A stretch of DNA of 8,001 nucleotides from an uncultured Erysipelotrichaceae bacterium (GTDB lineage Bacteria > Bacillota_I > Bacilli_A > Erysipelotrichales > Erysipelotrichaceae), in contig CALBGK010000227.1 in assembly GCA_937893115.1 (NCBI GenBank), positions 1-8,001 of the forward strand, written 5' to 3'. Below the pieces are notes generated by a model. That model had not been told where the DNA came from. It ran no database searches and was given only the letters and a program-made list of their open reading frames with translations. The stretch's first letter is position 1, and every line of letters starts with the position of its first letter. Shown in pieces: positions 4,138 to 8,001 of this stretch. A program made the position numbers and the translations under genes.

Positions 4138-5508
4138 ATGTGTGTGCTAGTAAATTATTTTAAGGAATTATTTAAAGATCGTAATTTTATGAAGAGGGTA
4201 CTTTTAATCGCTGTACCTTTGATGTTGCAACAACTCATCGTCAACAGTGTCAATCTTGTCGATAATTTGATGGTGGGTCAATTAGGTGACTATTCGCTCA
4301 GCGCTGTCAGCAGTGCTAATCGCTATTACTTTATTGCGACCATGGGTACCAATGGCGTGATAGGCGCTTCTATTATTTTCTTGTCACAATTTTATGGGGC
4401 AAAGGACTACGATAAGATGAAACAGACATATCGCTTTTCTTTGATCAGTGCCTTTACATTATGTTTGCTCTTTTTTGTCTTGGCCATTCTGTTTCCTGAG
4501 GCAATCATCCGCTTTTTTATCAATGATGAGACTATTATAGCGATAGGCTCAAGTTATTTAAGAATAGCTTGTTTCTCATATATACCTATGGTCTTATCGC
4601 TTTGTGCTTCTAATGCTTTAAGAGCCATGGGTGTAACTAAGATGCCTTTGATGATATCTATTATCTCAGTACTTACCAATATCGTCTTAGACCATGTCTT
4701 TATCTTTGGCTTAGGTTTTATTCCTGCTATGGGCGTAGAAGGAGCAGCTATTGCAACATTAATCGCTAGAATTGTGGAAGCTTTAATCTATCTCATCGTC
4801 TTAAAGAGAACAGAATATCCTTTCAATACACGTCTTAAGGATGTCTTTAAGGTAGATAAGGGCTTAGCTTTAACTATCTTTAAAAAGGCTGTGCCACTAT
4901 GTGCTAATGAAATCTTGTGGTCGGCAGGTATGGCTACATTGCTCAAATACTACTCAACTAGAGGTGTGGCAGCTAATACAGGTTATAGTATCTCAACTAC
5001 AATTTCCGACTTATTCTATGTCTTATTTGCTGGCATGGCGACAGCTTCAACTGTCCTTATCGGTACAGCTTTAGGAGCTAATCGCTTAGAAGAAGCTAAG
5101 AGCAACGGATACAAACTAATCTGTTTCAGTATGTTATTATCAATTCTTTTTGGAGGTATGATGTTTACATCATCATACTTAGTGCCAGTGATCTTTAATG
5201 TATCGAACGAAGCTAAAGAGATAGCTTCGACCTTCTTAAGGGTCATGTCATTACTATTCTGGCTATATATGTTTAATACGCAATGCTTCTTTACTCTAAG
5301 GGCTGGAGGCGATACGCGTAATACTATGTTTATGGATTCTTTCTACATGTGGTTAGTCAATTTACCTATCGTTGGTTTTCTGACTTACTTTACTGGAATT
5401 GATATCTATCTTTTATATATCGCTGGTCAATGTACTGACCTCATCAAAGCTTTTTTATCCTTCCACTTAGTACGAAAAGAAAAATGGGTCAATAACCTAA
5501 CCCATTAA
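4138..5508 (+). CDS. MATE family efflux transporter
   Basis: The 456-residue polytopic membrane protein belongs to the multidrug and toxin extrusion family, which exports organic cations, drugs or metabolites using a Na+ or H+ gradient. The product shows about twelve hydrophobic segments in two halves. The opening KRVLLIAVPLMLQQLIVNSV followed by VDNLMVGQLGDYSLSAVSSA (41-60) is the usual first helix and loop of the family; a matching second half begins near residue 245 (FKKAVPLCANEILWSAG). Length is normal. The ATG at 4138 has no Shine-Dalgarno, and A-rich DNA with TATAAT comes just before it, so it may be read leaderless. An internal ATG at codon 18 also lacks a good ribosome site and would cut family sequence. 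The last 12 bases overlap the end of the convergent minus-strand gene. The substrate cannot be told from sequence. Confidence 0.93.
   Translation: MCVLVNYFKELFKDRNFMKRVLLIAVPLMLQQLIVNSVNLVDNLMVGQLGDYSLSAVSSANRYYFIATMGTNGVIGASIIFLSQFYGAKDYDKMKQTYRFSLISAFTLCLLFFVLAILFPEAIIRFFINDETIIAIGSSYLRIACFSYIPMVLSLCASNALRAMGVTKMPLMISIISVLTNIVLDHVFIFGLGFIPAMGVEGAAIATLIARIVEALIYLIVLKRTEYPFNTRLKDVFKVDKGLALTIFKKAVPLCANEILWSAGMATLLKYYSTRGVAANTGYSISTTISDLFYVLFAGMATASTVLIGTALGANRLEEAKSNGYKLICFSMLLSILFGGMMFTSSYLVPVIFNVSNEAKEIASTFLRVMSLLFWLYMFNTQCFFTLRAGGDTRNTMFMDSFYMWLVNLPIVGFLTYFTGIDIYLLYIAGQCTDLIKAFLSFHLVRKEKWVNNLTH
5475..5506 (-). terminator. Terminator of the minus-strand 141-residue gene, embedded in the MATE coding end
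   Basis: On the minus strand AATGGGT (5506-5500) pairs with ACCCATT (5489-5483) around a 10-nt loop, and the sequence goes on into TTTCTTTT. The minus gene's TAG stop (5499-5497) is in the loop. The MATE stop TAA begins at 5506, the edge of the arm. There is no U tract on the plus side. Confidence 0.6.
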
Positions 5509-5922
5509 TTCGCATTTGACAATGCCATCTAAATTAGACAGACGATAAGCTTTATTGTCGTGTGTATATATATCGATGATGACATCGGCACTATGGTCGT
5601 ATTCTTCAAGGGCCTCCTTAAGGATATCGATAGTGCTGATGTCTTTTTGTAAGCCGTATAGTTCAGCGATAGTCACAAAACAATTCTGCGCAGTCTTAGT
5701 GCCATCGAAGTCATAGAAGCTAGTCTTTTCTGGATTTTTAAATAATCCTTTAACATCATCATTATTGAAAAGATAGCGAATAGCTTCATAATTGATGGCT
5801 GCTTCTAAGGATATAATGCTTAATTTTAGCCAAGTGACGACATCTAGTGGCAACATGGCCATATCTTCATCACTAGGTTTAAAATTGATCATCTGACTTA
5901 AATTCATATTTTCTACAAACAT
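5497..5922 (-). CDS. Hypothetical protein, 141 residues
   Basis: I do not recognise this family. The product is soluble-looking, acidic, and has no signal peptide or membrane segment. The middle (about 28-60, WLKLSIISLEAAINYEAIRYLF) should be helical. FYDFDGT (69-75) resembles a HAD phosphatase DxDGT motif but lies at residue 69, not at the N-terminus, and the rest does not support that fold. The C-terminus reads as short beta strands (VIIDIYTHDNKAYRLSNLDGIVKCEL). A real gene is indicated by the long frame, host-like codon use, an AGGAGAAGG ribosome site before the ATG, a promoter and a terminator. A second ATG at codon 6 is a possible start. It is divergent from the DUF885 lipoprotein and shares its -10 region, and its end overlaps the MATE end by 12 bp. 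No function is claimed. Confidence 0.75.
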   Translation of the reverse strand: MFVENMNLSQMINFKPSDEDMAMLPLDVVTWLKLSIISLEAAINYEAIRYLFNNDDVKGLFKNPEKTSFYDFDGTKTAQNCFVTIAELYGLQKDISTIDILKEALEEYDHSADVIIDIYTHDNKAYRLSNLDGIVKCELMG

Positions 5923-5948
5923 AGCTACAACCTTCTCCTCTAATATTC

Positions 5949-5955
5949 TATAATA
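5949..5955. promoter_or_regulatory. Coincident -10 elements of two divergent genes
   Basis: Plus strand TATAAT (5949-5954) serves the lipoprotein gene; minus strand TATTAT (5955-5950, five of six) serves the 141-residue gene. They occupy the same bases shifted by one. Neither has a good -35 at 17-18 bp. Good Shine-Dalgarno sites follow on both sides (5964-5971 on plus, about 5930-5940 on minus). Confidence 0.5.
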
Positions 5956-5978
5956 GATTTATTGAAGGAGAAAAGTAG

Positions 5979-7826
5979 ATGAAAAAAATAATTGTTCTCT
6001 TTTTGTGTTTGAGCCTCATTGCGTGCTCAAGTAATACAGTTAAAGAGGTGAGTGATGAAGCGGTTTTTATTGAACCGAATGATCCCTATTCATATGTCGA
6101 AAGACTAAAAGAATTCACTCCACGTGAGAAAAACGCTGCCGATGTTCAAGACAATGAGGAATTTGATGCCTTTCTCGATGAATACTACTTGGATATCTTG
6201 TCAGAAGACTATTTAAATATGCACTTCAGTTTAGAGGATTATGAAAGTCTAGGACTAGAAAAACCAGAAGTGACTATTGGTGAGATAAATTATGATTTTG
6301 TAAGTCAGATCGAAGAATTAGAAGAAGTCTTAAATAAATTAGCTTCTTTTGATTTTAATTCTTTATCTTATCGTCAACAGATTGACTATGAAGCTTTAGA
6401 ATATTCGTGTTTAGAATCCATGGCTTCTCTAGCTTATGGTAAATATCCATTACTATTTGATACTGGTTCTAGTCTGCATTCTAATATCATTACTAATTTT
6501 ACTGAATTTGTCTTTAGAAGCGAAGAAGATATTGAAGATTATTTAGTATTAGTGGCTGATATCGATAGATATTTAAATGATGCGATAGAATTTACAAAAA
6601 GACAGGCTGATGAAGGCATAGCTTTACAAGATTATACTTTAGATGAGACTATTAGCTATATCGATAAGTTTGTAGCTAAGGTTGATGATAATGAATTAAT
6701 TGTCACCTTCAATGAGAAAATAGATGAATTTGAAGGCCTAGATGAAGAGCGTAAAAATGAATTGAAGGCCGAGAACGAAAGACTTGTCAAAGAAGAAGTC
6801 ATCGCCTCCTATAATAATGTCGAAGAAGAATTATTGAAATTAAAAGGTAAGTCAAGATTAGCTGCTGATGATGCTGGGGCATATGAATATGATGCCGGTT
6901 ATGGCGAATTAGTAACATATCTAAGAGCTAGTGATAATAGTCCACTCGATGAATTATATGAAGAAGTAAATTCAGCGATGATATCTCTACTTACTGATCT
7001 TGTCTTAAATTCGCAAGATGAAGAAGTTTATAACGAAGCTATCGAATTCATCTTTGATCCTAGCAGCAACGACATCATCAATATGGATATCTATGAGATG
7101 TTAGAATATCTGCGTACAGCTATCAGTGAGGATTATCCATCAATTGGCGATATCAGTTATGAAGTGTCTTTACTAGACCCATCAATTGCCGAAGATAGTA
7201 TCTTGGCCTACTATTTGACAGCTCCTCATGATAATCCTGATTCTAATGTTATTAGAATCAATCCTAATCACTTAGATACTTCATCATCTTTGACCTACAC
7301 AACTTTAGCACATGAAGGTTTCCCTGGTCACTTATATCAAAATGCTTATTATGCCACAGTTATTAGTCATCCTATTCGTCTGACGCAATCATTTATCGGT
7401 TATACCGAAGGACAGGCCATGTTTGCATCGATAGATGCATATAATTATCTAGGCTTGAACAGTGAAGAAGTAGCTTCTATTGTTACCTTTAATGACATTA
7501 GCTTCTCTTATATCTTAGAAGCTATTGCCGAAATTGGTGTCAATTCCTATGGTTGGACTAAGGAAGAATTAATGGAAGAATTAGAATTAATAGCTGGTTT
7601 AGATGAAGAAATGTCGCAATTATTATATGAGACAGCTGTCAGCGGCAATAGTATGTTAGTGCCATATGGAGCAGGCTTAGCTCAATTTATCAATTTAGAG
7701 AATAGTTTTATAGATTCTGTAGATGATTATGACAAGAAAGAATTCCGTGAATTGATATTAAAAAATGGACCACTGCCATTTGTAATCCTAGAAGATGTCG
7801 TTAATGATTATCTAGAAGCTAGATAA
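5979..7826 (+). CDS. DUF885 family lipoprotein, probable zinc metallopeptidase
   Basis: The 615-residue product is a surface lipoprotein. [16 protein letters not shown] is a lipoprotein signal with lipobox LIAC, so C16 would be lipidated and the protein held on the outer face of the membrane. The rest fits DUF885, a family of mostly helical predicted zinc peptidases, at normal length. HEGFPGH (H445, E446, H451) is the signature site with two zinc ligands and the catalytic Glu. GYTEGQA places E477 as the likely third ligand. GPLPF (597-601) is the conserved C-terminal motif, typically near the substrate pocket. A helical stretch rich in Glu and Lys (about 240-285) may form a coiled coil. GAAGGAGA gives a firm start at 5979. 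The stop overlaps the convergent ung end by 8 bp. Peptide uptake or turnover is plausible; the substrate is unknown. Confidence 0.92.
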   Translation: MKKIIVLFLCLSLIACSSNTVKEVSDEAVFIEPNDPYSYVERLKEFTPREKNAADVQDNEEFDAFLDEYYLDILSEDYLNMHFSLEDYESLGLEKPEVTIGEINYDFVSQIEELEEVLNKLASFDFNSLSYRQQIDYEALEYSCLESMASLAYGKYPLLFDTGSSLHSNIITNFTEFVFRSEEDIEDYLVLVADIDRYLNDAIEFTKRQADEGIALQDYTLDETISYIDKFVAKVDDNELIVTFNEKIDEFEGLDEERKNELKAENERLVKEEVIASYNNVEEELLKLKGKSRLAADDAGAYEYDAGYGELVTYLRASDNSPLDELYEEVNSAMISLLTDLVLNSQDEEVYNEAIEFIFDPSSNDIINMDIYEMLEYLRTAISEDYPSIGDISYEVSLLDPSIAEDSILAYYLTAPHDNPDSNVIRINPNHLDTSSSLTYTTLAHEGFPGHLYQNAYYATVISHPIRLTQSFIGYTEGQAMFASIDAYNYLGLNSEEVASIVTFNDISFSYILEAIAEIGVNSYGWTKEELMEELELIAGLDEEMSQLLYETAVSGNSMLVPYGAGLAQFINLENSFIDSVDDYDKKEFRELILKNGPLPFVILEDVVNDYLEAR

Positions 7827-7827
7827 T
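7807..7827. repeat. Perfect 9-bp inverted repeat holding both convergent stop codons
   Basis: ATTATCTAG (7807-7815) and CTAGATAAT (7819-7827) pair around AAG. The lipoprotein's TAA (7824-7826) and the ung TAG (7821-7819, minus) both fall in the right arm. It may end or protect both messages, though neither side has a clear U tract. Confidence 0.6.
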
Positions 7828-8001
7828 ATTAAAATCTATTGGCTTGATATTATTCTTGATCAAAAAATCATTGGTCCTAGAAAAGGGCTTAGAATTAAAA
7901 AAGCCGTGATATGCACTTAGGGGACTAGGATGTGCTGACTCAATGATGAGATGCTTAGAAGAAGTAATCAATCTCTTCTTGCTTCTGGCATTATTGCCCC
8001 A
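7819..8001 (-). CDS. ung: Uracil-DNA glycosylase, C-terminal 60 residues (cut by right edge)
   Basis: This enzyme removes uracil from DNA, the first step of base-excision repair after cytosine deamination or dUTP misincorporation. The visible part starts at [10 protein letters not shown] and contains [15 protein letters not shown], the family-1 Ung minor-groove loop with the conserved His and the Leu that enters the helix. FSRTNDFL and KPIDF then match the usual C-terminus. The catalytic GQDPYH motif must lie beyond 8001. The frame is open to the window edge and ends at TAG (7821-7819), where one expects the protein to end, so nothing suggests a broken gene. It is convergent with the DUF885 lipoprotein gene and overlaps it by 8 bp. 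Confidence 0.95.
   Translation of the reverse strand, partial: WGNNARSKKRLITSSKHLIIESAHPSPLSAYHGFFNSKPFSRTNDFLIKNNIKPIDFNII

Noticed and set aside
5695..5720. HAD phosphatase call from DFDGT in the 141-residue protein
   Set aside because: The motif should be near the N-terminus with further conserved Lys and Asp motifs after it; these are missing.

Overview
The right seven-eighths of the window (about 1100-8001) reads as the chromosome of a low-GC Gram-positive bacterium of the Firmicutes. The coding DNA is AT-rich, Shine-Dalgarno sites are mostly strong, promoters are sigma-A-like, and the genes include a membrane-anchored GH25 muramidase, a MATE pump and a MntE-like metal exporter. TGG encodes Trp and TGA ends the metal-exporter gene, so there is no sign of the Mycoplasma code. 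The tmRNA tag ends in AFA, as some Mollicutes-side lineages do. An Erysipelotrichia-like host is therefore plausible, but this is inference.

Layout. Bases 1-1010 hold no convincing protein gene. They are visibly richer in G and C than the rest and full of structure: a hairpin-rich tract with a good promoter reading off the left edge, 13 copies of the heptamer GTGGTAC on both strands, a duplicated 38-bp module, and a 90-nt nested palindrome. Next comes ssrA (tmRNA, minus strand, 1097-1442) with its own promoter and one or two terminators. The foreign-looking DNA begins just past the 3' end of ssrA, a classic integration site, so 1-1010 may be the end of an integrated element. No duplicated att core is visible to prove it.

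From 1531 the genes are tightly packed. A plus-strand pair encodes an Fe-S/FMN flavoprotein and a cation-diffusion-facilitator exporter with the Asn-Asp-Asp-Asp site of manganese exporters. Then come a minus-strand GH25 muramidase, a plus-strand MATE transporter, a minus-strand 141-residue protein of unknown function, a plus-strand DUF885 lipoprotein metallopeptidase and, running off the right edge, the C-terminal 60 residues of uracil-DNA glycosylase (minus strand).

Two architectural themes recur. At all three divergent gene pairs the two promoters overlap or interlock, so only one polymerase could bind at a time. Convergent genes meet with little or no gap, and their stop codons lie in or beside inverted repeats that probably end transcription. 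The most unusual points are the GTGGTAC array with its origin-like layout, the possible structured RNA at the left edge, and a tmRNA with a U3-U70 mismatch in place of the usual G3-U70 alanine signal together with a very short tag (GNNELAFA).
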